64,000 bases of DNA from Chloroflexota bacterium. GTDB taxonomy: Bacteria > Chloroflexota > Anaerolineae > UBA4142. The position numbers and the translations under genes were made by a program. The notes below the pieces were generated by a model. The model worked only from the letters and a program-made list of their open reading frames with translations. It was not told the origin of the DNA and made no database searches. The stretch lies in assembly GCA_016215025.1 (NCBI GenBank), contig JACRMI010000133.1:35804-99803 (forward strand). The letters run 5' to 3'. Positions 1-8,166 of the stretch are shown piece by piece. Position 1 is the first letter of the stretch. Every line of letters begins with the position of its first letter.

Positions 1-115
1 CGGTGGCCGCGAATCCGTCTTCGTCCTTCTTGGGATGAATGCAGTCCACGGGACAAACATTTACGCACGCGGTGTCCTTGGTGTTGATGCAGGGTTCTGC
101 GATAACGTACGCCAT
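1..115 (-). CDS. Ferredoxin, 7Fe/8Fe type, C-terminus cut by window edge
   Basis: The first 38 residues of a small bacterial ferredoxin are visible; the gene runs off the left edge. It begins MAYVIAEPCINTKDTACVNV and continues CPVDCIHPKKDEDG, the cysteine spacing of the FdxA-type ferredoxins that bind one 3Fe-4S or 4Fe-4S cluster plus a second cluster. A strong AGGAGG lies 7 bases before the ATG. Such proteins carry low-potential electrons in the cytoplasm. It is the last visible gene of the CooS group, so it may accept electrons from CO oxidation; that link is inferred from position only. Confidence 0.9.
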   Translation of the reverse strand, partial: MAYVIAEPCINTKDTACVNVCPVDCIHPKKDEDGFAAT

Positions 116-141
116 TTCAATTCCTCCTTGAGCTGATGAAA

Positions 142-813
142 TTATTCTTTGGGAGTTTTGTTGATTTCCCAGATACACGCCGATGCGCCTGTAGCGCGAC
201 ACTCGACTTCATGCACGTCGAACTCTTTGCCGGTCACGTGGACAAGTGCGTGCTGCAAACTACCGGTGACCAATGTACACATCGCCTCATCCGATTCCTT
301 GCCTGCGCACACCATGCAATCTTTGAGCGCATAAATCAGCCGGTCGCCGCGATCTGCGACGGAAAATTCGGGATGTTGCCCGACGGTCTCGCTCATGCGG
401 CGCAGGGCTTTTTGCTGCATCTCCAGCACCATCTTGATCTGCATCGGCAACGGCAGCATTTTCGCCGCGACGCCCGTCATGAGTTTCATGACCGCTGTGC
501 CTTCGCGCAAACTCTGCCGCGTCGATGCACGACCGATGCGCAGGATCATGCTCTTGCCCGCGCGTCCGAAAAATTGCAAGAGACCAGCATTAAAGTGCGC
601 ATAATCGCCAAATGTTATAGTGCGGCTGATCTTGGTATCGTCGTCACTGATTTGAAAATTACACAGGCGCTCTAACCCAATGTCGCGCAAGACGATGGAC
701 AAGCCATTCTTACCCGCGACTTCTTCGGCGGCTTGCAACGCCCACAGCATGGCAGAATCGTAAAAGTACAGATCGGCAACCGGATCGTGAACTGCCTTGT
801 CTCTGATGCCCAT
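142..813 (-). CDS. V4R-domain protein (4-vinyl reductase fold), 223 aa
   Basis: The C-terminal third has the V4R signature: a cysteine-rich stretch with CMVCAG, then a conserved glycine-containing sheet ending ECRATGASACIWEI. V4R domains bind small hydrophobic or hydrocarbon ligands and occur in bacteriochlorophyll synthesis, phenol sensors and TRAPP subunits. The N-terminal half (about residues 1-140) is helical and matches nothing I recognise. I chose the ATG at 813, which has AGGT and GAGGGG upstream; an in-frame TTG at 834 would overlap the stop of the membrane gene upstream. The tight coupling to that gene and to cooS suggests a role in the same complex or its regulation, but no reaction can be assigned. 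Confidence 0.75.
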   Translation of the reverse strand: MGIRDKAVHDPVADLYFYDSAMLWALQAAEEVAGKNGLSIVLRDIGLERLCNFQISDDDTKISRTITFGDYAHFNAGLLQFFGRAGKSMILRIGRASTRQSLREGTAVMKLMTGVAAKMLPLPMQIKMVLEMQQKALRRMSETVGQHPEFSVADRGDRLIYALKDCMVCAGKESDEAMCTLVTGSLQHALVHVTGKEFDVHEVECRATGASACIWEINKTPKE

Positions 814-830
814 TTGACCTGTCCCCTCGA

Positions 831-1619
831 TCAAGCTTCATTTCGATATCGCGTGGAGCCTATTCGATCTTGACGATTCACAACTGCGATAGCTGCAATG
901 GTCGCCAATAACAACAGCACAACACCGCTGATAACGGGGACATTCAACGACACCCATGGGTTGGCAAAGACCTTCCATTTCATGAGAATCTCGACCCAGA
1001 CCCAGCAAATGATAACGGCGGCAATTCCTCGCCCGATGCCCAATTCCCAAGTTTTGGTACGCTGCATCCAATACAGCAAGAATGGCGTGGCGATAATGGT
1101 CGAATAAAAGAATCCGTAGGTCAACCAGGAATAGACGCCGAAAGCTGGATCATAGTATCCGGTCAACATCAACATGTGACCAACCCAAGTAATGTAAAAG
1201 AACTCGAACGCAATCAATAGTCCACGATCGCCTGGCGCAGCGCGGTCTTTGAAAGACAAGCCACAAGAGCGCTGAACAAAGATAAACATATCGCAGTGCG
1301 TTCCTGGTCGAAAAACCAGGAACAGGGTCACAAGAAAAACGACACCCCAGATGGCTTTCTCCTCGTACAGTTCGCCGCCGCCGCCGATTTCGCCAATGGC
1401 TGACCAAAACGACAAACCGGCTAGTCCGCCCAAGAGCGCTTCCCATGCTGGGCTGACGCGCGACGAAACCACGAGCAGAATCAAACCGACGATCAGAAAC
1501 AAAAAATACGAAACGCCCTGCAAGCCCAGTTTGTCAAGGAACACGACCAACGCATGACCTAAAGGAAAGACCAGCAATATACCGATGAAGGACCACGTGC
1601 CTTTGGAGAGTTTATTCAT
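831..1619 (-). CDS. Polytopic membrane protein of unknown function, 262 aa
   Basis: About seven hydrophobic segments are visible, including FIGILLVFPLGHALVVFL at the N-terminus, FLFLIVGLILLVV, VVFLVTLFLVF and a final VISGVVLLLLATIAAIAVV. A cytosolic or loop segment with HCDMF and CGLSFKDRAAPGDRG lies near the middle. I do not recognise the family. It lies between cooS and the V4R gene on the same strand and its stop overlaps the possible TTG start of the V4R gene, so the two are probably translated together. A membrane partner of the CO dehydrogenase or a transporter are both possible. Confidence 0.65.
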   Translation of the reverse strand: MNKLSKGTWSFIGILLVFPLGHALVVFLDKLGLQGVSYFLFLIVGLILLVVSSRVSPAWEALLGGLAGLSFWSAIGEIGGGGELYEEKAIWGVVFLVTLFLVFRPGTHCDMFIFVQRSCGLSFKDRAAPGDRGLLIAFEFFYITWVGHMLMLTGYYDPAFGVYSWLTYGFFYSTIIATPFLLYWMQRTKTWELGIGRGIAAVIICWVWVEILMKWKVFANPWVSLNVPVISGVVLLLLATIAAIAVVNRQDRIGSTRYRNEA

Positions 1620-1668
1620 GAGTGATCCCTAGACAAAGAGCGGGGCACGTCATTGTGTTGCCCGCTCA

Positions 1669-1695
1669 GTAGGGGCGGCGTAACACCACCCCTAC
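1669..1695. repeat. Palindrome GTAGGGG...CCCCTAC
   Basis: A 27-base near-palindrome in the gap after cooS. Nearly the same palindrome (GTAGGGGTGGGGTAA and its complement) occurs inside a coding region at 39911-39937, which shows that it is a dispersed element and not only a terminator. Confidence 0.7.
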
Positions 1696-1699
1696 GCCT

Positions 1700-3697
1700 T
1701 TATCCATACAACGCTGCGATGCGTTCCTTGAGTGGCTTTTGTAAAAGTTCGTTCATGCGCGCATCGCCGGACTTGCCGTACTTGTCGCCTTGATACGGCG
1801 GCAGTTTGAGCGCAGCGCGTTTCGCATCGATATGCGCGAGCGAGCGGCGGACGATCTCCGCGTCGTCGGGCACAAACTCCAGTTTGCCGCCCACGATCTT
1901 TTCCCAACCCTCGCTCATGATCTTGACCACTTCATCGCTTGATTCGATGGGTGAGGAGACGCCGAACAAAACGTAGACGCCGGACGCCGCAAAGTACGCG
2001 CCGATGGCGAGTGCTTTTTCGCTCATCCACTCGGGCGCGATGCCAACACCGGGAATGTCGCTGATGTCTTCGCCCAGTCCACCTTCCGTCGCCATTTCGG
2101 TAAGGACAGTGAGGATGCGCGTGTTATCGACGCAGGAACCCATGTGCAGAACGGGCGGAATACCGATCGCTTCACACACTTCGCGCAAGCCAGGACCGCA
2201 ATATTCCATCGCCGCTTCGCCGAGGAGCAAACCGTACTTGGCGTTCGCCAACGCACCGCAACCCGTCTGGACGACGAGCACATCGTTTTTCAAAAATTCT
2301 TTGACGATGTCATAGTGTCCCTTGTCGTGCGTGACGCGCGGATTGTTGCAACCGACAACACCGGCAACGCCGCGCAATCGACCGGACATGATGGCGTCGT
2401 TCAGTGGGCGGAACGATCCGCGCAATTGACCGCCCATCATGTAGCGAATGTATTCGTGCGAGAACCCAGGAACCAAATCCGAAACGTGCGTTGGGATTTG
2501 CACAACGTTGGTCTTGCGATTCACGTAATTGTCGATGGCATCCTTGACGATCCTGCGCGCCAGATCAAGCGCGTGATGTTCGTCGAATTCGATATGCTCT
2601 GCACCCGTAATCATCACCTTGGGCGATGTCGTCACGAACTTGGTGTGGAACTTGGTCGCGAGATCGGACAATGCTTGCATGATGCACTGGACATCGACGA
2701 CCATTGTTTCAACGACGCCCGTCATCAACGCGAGTTCCTGATTCAAATCGTTACCTGCGCTTGGAATGCCCTGGCGCATCAAAACTTCGTTCGACGTGCA
2801 GCACACACCCGCTAGATTGATGCCTTTCGCGCCTTTCGATTTGGCGTATTCGATCATTGCCGGTTCCATCGACGCGCGAACGATCATCGCGGAAAGCGTT
2901 GGTTCGTGACCGTGCATGAGAATGTTGACTTCGTCGCCTTTCAACACGCCGAGGTTGACCTGGGTCACGGCGGGCGATGGCGTGCCGAACAAAATATCCG
3001 ACATGTCGGTGGCCATCATTGCGCCCGCCCAGCCATCGGCCAGGGACGTGCGGAGTGAGCCGAGCAAAATGTGGTTGGCATCCTGATCGTCGCCCATGTG
3101 CGTGCGGTGCAACGTATCCACCACTTCACGGTCGATGCCGCGCGGAACCAAATCGAGCTGACGCCAAATTTCCTGGCGTTTCTTGGTCGCGCGCGAAGCG
3201 TATTTGACTTCGCCTTTTTGTTTGCCGAATTCGGCGATCATTGCAGTCGCCACGTCTTTACAAATCTCTTTGTCAGTGCGTCCATCGACCTTGACGCCCA
3301 TGTAACCGGCGACCACACGCAGTTTGTGCGGGTCGCGAATTTCGTAACCTTGCGCTTCGTCTTCGGCAACGGCGAGCAACGTAAATGCCAAATCGCGTCC
3401 GTGATCGCTATGCGCGGCGGTACCGGCCGCAATGTGACGCGCCATATTACGCGCGGCAACGGTTGCGCGGGTTGCGCCGCAAACGCCGACGGGATTCGGA
3501 TTGGCTTTGGTCGGAACGAGACGGCAGGGACCCATATTGCACATTTGGCAACATGCGCCTTCCGCGCCGATGGGGCACGGAGCCATCTTCGCCGCGCGGC
3601 TGAACACGGTCGAATACCCGAGTTCCTCAGCGCGCTTTATCATTTCCGCCGCAGCGGGATCAATCGTTTTTAGTTCTGGTACTGGTGGGTTTGCCAT
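1700..3697 (-). CDS. cooS: Anaerobic carbon monoxide dehydrogenase, catalytic subunit, 665 aa
   Basis: Ni-Fe-S enzyme interconverting CO and CO2. The N-terminal cluster motif reads CPIGAEGACCQMCNMGPCR, followed by GVCGAT, giving the cysteines of the B and D clusters. C-cluster ligand regions are all present in order: a histidine in HGHEPTL, GVCCTSN, GCNNPR, TGCGALANAKYG and HMGSCVDN. The length matches the CooS family (about 630-670). The start at 3697 has AGGAGG 7 bases upstream. It sits downstream of formyl-THF synthetase, a DUF166 protein and an HMA-fold protein, and upstream of a ferredoxin, which fits a carbonyl branch of a Wood-Ljungdahl-type pathway or CO oxidation. No acetyl-CoA synthase or CooC gene is in the window, so the direction in the cell is open. 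Confidence 0.96.
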   Translation of the reverse strand: MANPPVPELKTIDPAAAEMIKRAEELGYSTVFSRAAKMAPCPIGAEGACCQMCNMGPCRLVPTKANPNPVGVCGATRATVAARNMARHIAAGTAAHSDHGRDLAFTLLAVAEDEAQGYEIRDPHKLRVVAGYMGVKVDGRTDKEICKDVATAMIAEFGKQKGEVKYASRATKKRQEIWRQLDLVPRGIDREVVDTLHRTHMGDDQDANHILLGSLRTSLADGWAGAMMATDMSDILFGTPSPAVTQVNLGVLKGDEVNILMHGHEPTLSAMIVRASMEPAMIEYAKSKGAKGINLAGVCCTSNEVLMRQGIPSAGNDLNQELALMTGVVETMVVDVQCIMQALSDLATKFHTKFVTTSPKVMITGAEHIEFDEHHALDLARRIVKDAIDNYVNRKTNVVQIPTHVSDLVPGFSHEYIRYMMGGQLRGSFRPLNDAIMSGRLRGVAGVVGCNNPRVTHDKGHYDIVKEFLKNDVLVVQTGCGALANAKYGLLLGEAAMEYCGPGLREVCEAIGIPPVLHMGSCVDNTRILTVLTEMATEGGLGEDISDIPGVGIAPEWMSEKALAIGAYFAASGVYVLFGVSSPIESSDEVVKIMSEGWEKIVGGKLEFVPDDAEIVRRSLAHIDAKRAALKLPPYQGDKYGKSGDARMNELLQKPLKERIAALYG

Positions 3698-3718
3698 TGA
3701 CTCCTCCTGGGATTCCAG

Positions 3719-3797
3719 TAAACAGTAATCAGTAAACAGTGAACAGTTTTTGGCTGTTATCTGTTGACTGTTAACTGTTCACTGTTAACTGTTGACT
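3719..3797. repeat. Word hairpin between cooS and the HMA-like gene
   Basis: Arm one repeats the word CAGTAAACAGTRAWCAG; arm two repeats its complement (CTGTTNACTGTT). Together they fold into a long imperfect hairpin occupying the whole junction. The stop region of the upstream gene is built from it. Confidence 0.75.
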
Positions 3798-4125
3798 AGT
3801 ATTTCCGGAACTCGCCTGACAATTGCAAATCGACTTGGTTCGTCACGGTAACACGGACGCCATTGGTTTCCCACATGGGATCATATCGTCCGTAACCTTG
3901 CGGCTCGACCACTTCAAGTTCGCCGGGCACATAGCCCGCATCGGTCAACGCTTTGACCAGTGCGGCTTGTGACGTCTTGGCGGGATCGAATTCGATCGAG
4001 ACGGCTTTGAACGCGCTGCTGGCGAACACATCTTGCACGCCGGGTAGCGGCGACAGCAATTGCTTGACCTTAATCACGTGATGGTCAGCATACAATGCTG
4101 GGATGGTCAGTTCGATTGTTTCCAT
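3796..4125 (-). CDS. HMA-fold protein lacking the CxxC metal motif, 109 aa
   Basis: Residues 1-68 follow the ferredoxin-like pattern of heavy-metal-associated domains: an N-terminal strand, then a helix VIKVKQLLSPLPGVQDV, strands around KAVSIEFDP, and a second helix ending ALVKALTDAGY. The usual GMxCxxC loop is replaced by ALYADHHV, so the two cysteines are absent and two histidines stand there. A C-terminal tail of about 40 residues is not part of the domain. It lies directly before cooS on the same strand. A nickel-handling or docking role is an attractive guess because of the position, but there is no direct evidence. Confidence 0.7.
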   Translation of the reverse strand: METIELTIPALYADHHVIKVKQLLSPLPGVQDVFASSAFKAVSIEFDPAKTSQAALVKALTDAGYVPGELEVVEPQGYGRYDPMWETNGVRVTVTNQVDLQLSGEFRKY

Positions 4126-4142
4126 TTATCCCTCCGTGGAAA

Positions 4143-4305
4143 TTTCTGATTTAAGATTTCTGATTTAGGATTTGTGTCCGAGGAATTGTCATTCTGAGCG
4201 GAGTGGTTTTTGCGGAGCGAAGAATCTCTATTCTGCGTTGCGAGACCCTTCGCTTCGCTCAGGGTGACAAACTAGGGTACAAATCCTAAATCCTAAATCC
4301 AATAT
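4143..4305. repeat. Word hairpin with a REP-like palindrome nested in its loop
   Basis: The outer arms repeat GATTTMRGATTT and its complement AAATCCTAAATCC. Between them, 4187-4269, lies a separate palindromic element that begins TGTCATTCTGAGCGGAG and ends CGCTCAGGGTGACA. The nesting shows that two different repeat types occupy one junction. Confidence 0.75.
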
Positions 4306-5063
4306 TACTCGACGAATCCTTCGGGCTTGAAAAACATGACAGCGCGATATGGTTTGACCGCTTCGGCGAACGTATCGCGCGTGGCGTTGCCGCTGACGTG
4401 CAAAAGCGTGTCGTTGTAATCATTGTCGATTGCCATCGACGCGAGACACGGATAATGGTGATGGAGCATCCCAGCTTCGTACTCTGCATCGTCCACTTTT
4501 CTACCGACGATATTTTCGGCGACGAAGCGCACTGCCCCGCAGGTCGCGTCGCGCAAGACCGTGACCGATTCGATCACCTTGTCTGCTTCGTTGACCGTAA
4601 CCGTTACGTGCGGTCTTCCAAAATATTTCGCAAATTCAGAAATCAGGGGATCGGTGTATTCGACGCGTTGCCCGCGCAAACTATAACTGGTTTCGGTGAG
4701 GGAGCAGAAGGGTTTCGGAAACGCGCAAAAAACTCCGACCTCCTTCATCCAGCCGCGCAGTTGATTCATCAGACCTTTGGGCAGCCAAGCGTTGTTATCG
4801 ATGGGCGCCAGCATGGATTTTGCGCCGGTCAACTTGGCGATGTCGGGATAGAGTTCGGCGATGCCAGGGTGTTCGCCCAGAGCGAGGATGAGATCGGCGG
4901 CTGGCAGTTTGCTCGGAATAAAATCGAGCGGGTCGTCGATGATAATAGGAAAATGCGCGGGCGCTGTCCATTCGTGTACTTCCCAATTTGCGGGACCATG
5001 CTCGCGCAATACACGGGCTTTCCTGCGCCCATATTCGCCGGACACAACAGCGATTAGTCTCAT
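4305..5063 (-). CDS. DUF166 family protein, 252 aa
   Basis: The sequence has the features I associate with DUF166: NNAWLPKGLMNQL near residue 95, KPFCSL near 120, and a C-terminal block with RDATCGAVRFVAENIVG, then HHHYPCLASM and DTLLHVSGN. The family is known mainly from methanogens and other anaerobes and has conserved cysteines, but its reaction is not established. I chose the ATG at 5063; a TTG lies two codons earlier. There is no Shine-Dalgarno site because the repeat hairpin reaches the start codon. Position between fhs and cooS suggests work in C1 metabolism. Confidence 0.8.
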   Translation of the reverse strand: MRLIAVVSGEYGRRKARVLREHGPANWEVHEWTAPAHFPIIIDDPLDFIPSKLPAADLILALGEHPGIAELYPDIAKLTGAKSMLAPIDNNAWLPKGLMNQLRGWMKEVGVFCAFPKPFCSLTETSYSLRGQRVEYTDPLISEFAKYFGRPHVTVTVNEADKVIESVTVLRDATCGAVRFVAENIVGRKVDDAEYEAGMLHHHYPCLASMAIDNDYNDTLLHVSGNATRDTFAEAVKPYRAVMFFKPEGFVE

Positions 5064-5150
5064 AGTCAAATAGTCTGGTAGTCAAGTAGTCAAGTAGTCA
5101 CGCAGGGTTTGACTACGTGACTACTCGACTATACGACTACAGGACTTAGA
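5064..5150. repeat. Word hairpin (TAGTC family)
   Basis: Arm one repeats AGTCAARTAGTC; arm two repeats its complement GACTACNNGACTA. It fills the junction between fhs and the DUF166 gene. The same TAGTC word is used at 12100-12170 and 34618-34700. Confidence 0.8.
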
Positions 5151-7014
5151 ACAAACCTAGCACTTTGCCGGTCTTGAGATCGAGATCGACATCATAGAAC
5201 ACAGGTCGTGTGGGCAACCCAGGCATCGTGCGCATGGTGCCGCAGAGTGGATAGAGGAAACCCGCGCCAACCGATGCACGAATGTCGCGAATCGGCAGAC
5301 GGAATCCCATCGGGCGACCCTTGAGCGCGACATCGTGCGAGAGCGAAAGGTGAGTCTTCGCCATGCAGATGGGCAATTTATCGAAACCGAGTCTAGTGTA
5401 GAGTTCGATCTTGGCTTCGGCTTCGGGCGTATAGTCCACACCGGACGCACCGTAAATCTTGCACGCAATCGTTTCGATCTTTTGCTTGATCGACCAGTCG
5501 AGCGGATAGAGGAACTCGAAATTGCTCTTTTGCTTGCAGGCGTCCATTACGACTTCGCCGATTTCCTTCGCGCCTTTGCCACCATTCGCCCAGTGCGAAC
5601 ACGCGACCGCGGTCGAGTCCGCTTCTTCGACCAAACGCTTGATGAGCGCAACTTCTTCCTTAGTATCGTACTTGAACGAATTGATCGCGACGACGACCGG
5701 GATACCGAACAGCTTGGCATTCTCGATGTGCTTCAACAAATTCGGCATACCTTTTTCAAGCAGCGCAAGGTTTTCTTCGGTGTACGCTTTGTCGAGCGGG
5801 CGACCCGCGACGACCTTGGGTCCACCGCCGTGCATCTTGAGCGCGCGCACGGTTGCGACCAAGACAACGGCATTTGGAATCAAGCCCGAGTTGCGGCATT
5901 TGATGTCCATGAATTTTTCCATGCCGATGTCCGCGCCAAAGCCGGATTCCGTCACGACGTAATCGGCGAGCTTGAGCGCGATTTGATCGGCGACGATGGA
6001 CGAGTTGCCATGCGCGATATTGGCGAAGGGACCCGCGTGAACAAATGCGGGCGTGCCTTCGAGCGTTTGCATCAAGTTGGGAAGCAAGGCGTCTTTCATC
6101 AAGACGGTCATTGCGCCAGCCACGCCGAGGTCTTCCGCCGTAACCGCTTCGCCTTTGGTGTTCGTACCAATGACGATGCGACCGAGTCGCTCGCGCATAT
6201 CTTCGATGCCCGTGGTCAAACCCAGGATCGCCATGACTTCGGACGCGACCGCAATATCGTAACCGGTGTTGCGTTCGTTGCCTTTTTCATCATCGCCCAG
6301 ACCGATTCTAATTCCGCGGAGCAAGCGATCGTTAATATCAACGACGCGCATCCATGTGATGCTGGCCGGGTCGATGTCGAGGCGGAACAAGCGTCGTTTG
6401 TCTTCGGCTGTCAAGTCAGCAAGTTTGCTCGCCTTGATGCCAAGTCGATTCGCGCGTTTTTGCACGGCGGGTGGAAAGTTTCCATCCGGGCAGATTGCAG
6501 CGGCGAGTTTATCGTCGTCGATCTTGGGATCGCGCTCGTGCAAGATGCGCGCATCGATTGCCGCTGCGAGCAAATTGTTCGCCGCGCTCACCGCATGAAT
6601 GTCGCCGGTCAAGTGCAGATTGAAATCTTCCATCGGGACAATCTGCGAATAACCACCGCCTGCCGCGCCACCTTTAATGCCGAACGTCGGACCCATCGAG
6701 GGTTGACGAATGCAGGTAATAACGTTTTGCTTCAAATGTGCGCCGAGCGCTTGAGAGAGACCAACGGTGGTTGTCGTCTTGCCTTCGCCGAGGGGAGTGG
6801 GCGTAATTGCGGTTACATCGATATACTTGCCGTTCTTGCGTTTCTTGAGGCGGTCGCGAACTTCGAGGTGAACTTTAGCTTTATACGGACCGTAGAGTTC
6901 CAAGTCCTTTTCTTTTAAACCGATTTCTTCGGCGACTTGCAAAATCGGTTTCATCTTACATGCTTGCGCAATGTCAATGTCACTAGGAACTGGGTGTTTA
7001 ATTTTAATTGCCAT
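5146..7014 (-). CDS. fhs: Formate-tetrahydrofolate ligase, 622 aa
   Basis: Joins formate to tetrahydrofolate using ATP, the first folate step of the methyl branch of the Wood-Ljungdahl pathway. The ATP-binding loop PTPLGEGKTTTTVGL is at about residue 68, followed by QPSMGPTFGIKGGAAGGGY and NLHLTGDIHAV. The C-terminus ends TMPGLPTRPVFYDVDLD. A segment of about 60 residues (from about residue 150, rich in charged residues) makes it longer than the 557-residue acetogen enzyme; such an insertion is also seen in long forms. The reading frame is open 65 codons further upstream, but AAGGAGGAG lies just before the ATG at 7014, so I start there. First gene of the C1 group. Confidence 0.95.
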   Translation of the reverse strand: MAIKIKHPVPSDIDIAQACKMKPILQVAEEIGLKEKDLELYGPYKAKVHLEVRDRLKKRKNGKYIDVTAITPTPLGEGKTTTTVGLSQALGAHLKQNVITCIRQPSMGPTFGIKGGAAGGGYSQIVPMEDFNLHLTGDIHAVSAANNLLAAAIDARILHERDPKIDDDKLAAAICPDGNFPPAVQKRANRLGIKASKLADLTAEDKRRLFRLDIDPASITWMRVVDINDRLLRGIRIGLGDDEKGNERNTGYDIAVASEVMAILGLTTGIEDMRERLGRIVIGTNTKGEAVTAEDLGVAGAMTVLMKDALLPNLMQTLEGTPAFVHAGPFANIAHGNSSIVADQIALKLADYVVTESGFGADIGMEKFMDIKCRNSGLIPNAVVLVATVRALKMHGGGPKVVAGRPLDKAYTEENLALLEKGMPNLLKHIENAKLFGIPVVVAINSFKYDTKEEVALIKRLVEEADSTAVACSHWANGGKGAKEIGEVVMDACKQKSNFEFLYPLDWSIKQKIETIACKIYGASGVDYTPEAEAKIELYTRLGFDKLPICMAKTHLSLSHDVALKGRPMGFRLPIRDIRASVGAGFLYPLCGTMRTMPGLPTRPVFYDVDLDLKTGKVLGLF

Positions 7015-7229
7015 CTTTGGCTCTCCTCCTTCAATCGCTGCTTTGCAGAATGAATAGAAACATGAGAGTTTCTGACACTCTCCAGTGTTGCTAGAATACC
7101 AAATAGCGGTCAAAATCGGGTCAAAATACAGTAGAACCTTTGTCAAAGATAGCTGCTTACTAGTTCTGCTTATGGTGGGGGTGTGCCGATGAAGATTTCG
7201 TTGCATCAATTGTGTTAAGGTTTTGGACT

Positions 7230-7257
7230 TTGCCTAGAATCGAAATTTCGGTACAAT
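7230..7257 (+). promoter_or_regulatory. Predicted sigma-70 promoter
   Basis: TTGCCT, 16 bases, TACAAT, located 33 bases before the lipoprotein start at 7291. Confidence 0.55.
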
Positions 7258-7290
7258 AGATTTAGCAAAATCATTTTTCTGGAGGATGCA

Positions 7291-7890
7291 ATGAAGCACC
7301 ACCTGTTATCGTCATTAGTTTTGCCTCTCGCCCTCATTTCCATTCTCAGTTGCCAGATCGCGAATGTGATTGGTGCCGGTCCCACCACCGTTCTTCCTAC
7401 CGAACCCCCCGTAGTTGCCCGCGCAACCAACATCCCGCCAACAGTTGCGGTAGCTCCCCCCACCCAAGCGATCGTGGTACCGCAGCCAACTCAAGTCGTC
7501 GTGCCGACGCAACTTGCCGCAATGCCGATTCAACCAACTGTTCCACCTGCTCCGCCCGCTCAAGCCAGCGCCACGCCTCCGCCCGGCTGTTCCAACCCAA
7601 ACACGACCATTACATCGCTCATCGACAATGGCATCGTGTCTGGATTTATCGAGATCAAAGGCACGGCGACGGATCCGAACATGGAGTACTGGAAGATCGA
7701 GTATCGCCCCGAAGCGAGTACGGTTTACGATCAGTTGAACAAATCGAACAAGGGCATCACCGACGATGTGCTGGCGCGTTTGTCCACCAAGACCGTTGCG
7801 AACGGAGTCTATTTTATTCGATTGGTCATCGTCAAAAAGGACGGCAACTTTCCCACGCCGTGCGAGTTTCGAGTAACGGTGCAGAATTAG
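7291..7890 (+). CDS. Secreted lipoprotein with Pro/Thr-rich linker, 199 aa
   Basis: A lipoprotein signal peptide (LALISILSC, cysteine at residue 21) is followed by a Pro/Thr/Val-rich linker to about residue 95 and then a compact beta-rich domain of about 100 residues containing YWKIEYRPE. The domain resembles a fibronectin/Ig-like repeat that ends in a strand CEFRVTVQ. The start has GGAGG upstream and a fitting promoter. Function unknown; probably exposed on the outer face of the cytoplasmic membrane or cell envelope. The linker style recurs in the lipoprotein at 16922. Confidence 0.75.
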   Translation: MKHHLLSSLVLPLALISILSCQIANVIGAGPTTVLPTEPPVVARATNIPPTVAVAPPTQAIVVPQPTQVVVPTQLAAMPIQPTVPPAPPAQASATPPPGCSNPNTTITSLIDNGIVSGFIEIKGTATDPNMEYWKIEYRPEASTVYDQLNKSNKGITDDVLARLSTKTVANGVYFIRLVIVKKDGNFPTPCEFRVTVQN

Positions 7891-7896
7891 AAAAGA

Positions 7897-7968
7897 TAAC
7901 AACGAATTTAGAAATAAACGAATGAAAATCATAATCCGATTCGTTTTATTCCTAATTCGTTGTTGTCT
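7897..7968. repeat. Word hairpin after the lipoprotein gene
   Basis: Words AACGAATTTAGAAAT and AACGAATGA pair with ATTCGTTTTATT and AATTCGTTGTT across a short loop. Confidence 0.65.
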
Positions 7969-7981
7969 TCTTGGCCACTCA

Positions 7982-8016
7982 AACAAAAAAACGAGAGGGT
8001 TCGGGTTCCTCTCGTC
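7982..8016 (-). terminator. Intrinsic terminator of the discoidin-domain gene
   Basis: On the minus strand the stem ACGAGAGG...CCTCTCGT is followed by seven Ts. It serves the gene that ends at 8167. Confidence 0.75.
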
Positions 8017-8043
8017 TCACATTCTTGATAATCATTTAGCCAT

Positions 8044-8159
8044 TGTCATTGCGAGGAGCGATTTGAGCAAGCATCGTCAGCAAAAATATACCGAAGCGAC
8101 GAAGCAATCTCTGTCTTGGTCGGACGCGTACGCGGCTTCGTCGCTCCTCGCAATGACAA
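8044..8159. repeat. REP-like palindromic element (TGTCATTGCGAGG type)
   Basis: Begins TTGTCATTGCGAGGAGCG and ends CGCTCCTCGCAATGACAA; the inside holds GCGACGAAGCAATCTC. This is a widespread intergenic palindrome family; other copies lie near 20790, 26980, 33617, 48057, 58199 and 62026. Confidence 0.85.
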
Positions 8160-8166
8160 TCAACCG

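Noticed and set aside
5335..6918. Long open frame of 527 codons antisense to fhs
   Set aside because: Exact mirror of a strong known gene with no domain, start signal or family similarity; a shadow frame of GC-rich coding sequence.
7015..7209. N-terminal extension of formate-THF ligase to 7209
   Set aside because: The extra 65 residues have no homology to the family and skip a perfect ribosome site before 7014.
8044..8159. REP-like elements interpreted as insertion sequences or MITEs of a resident transposon
   Set aside because: No target duplications or transposase were seen in the window; the type is widespread and its mobiliser cannot be named here.
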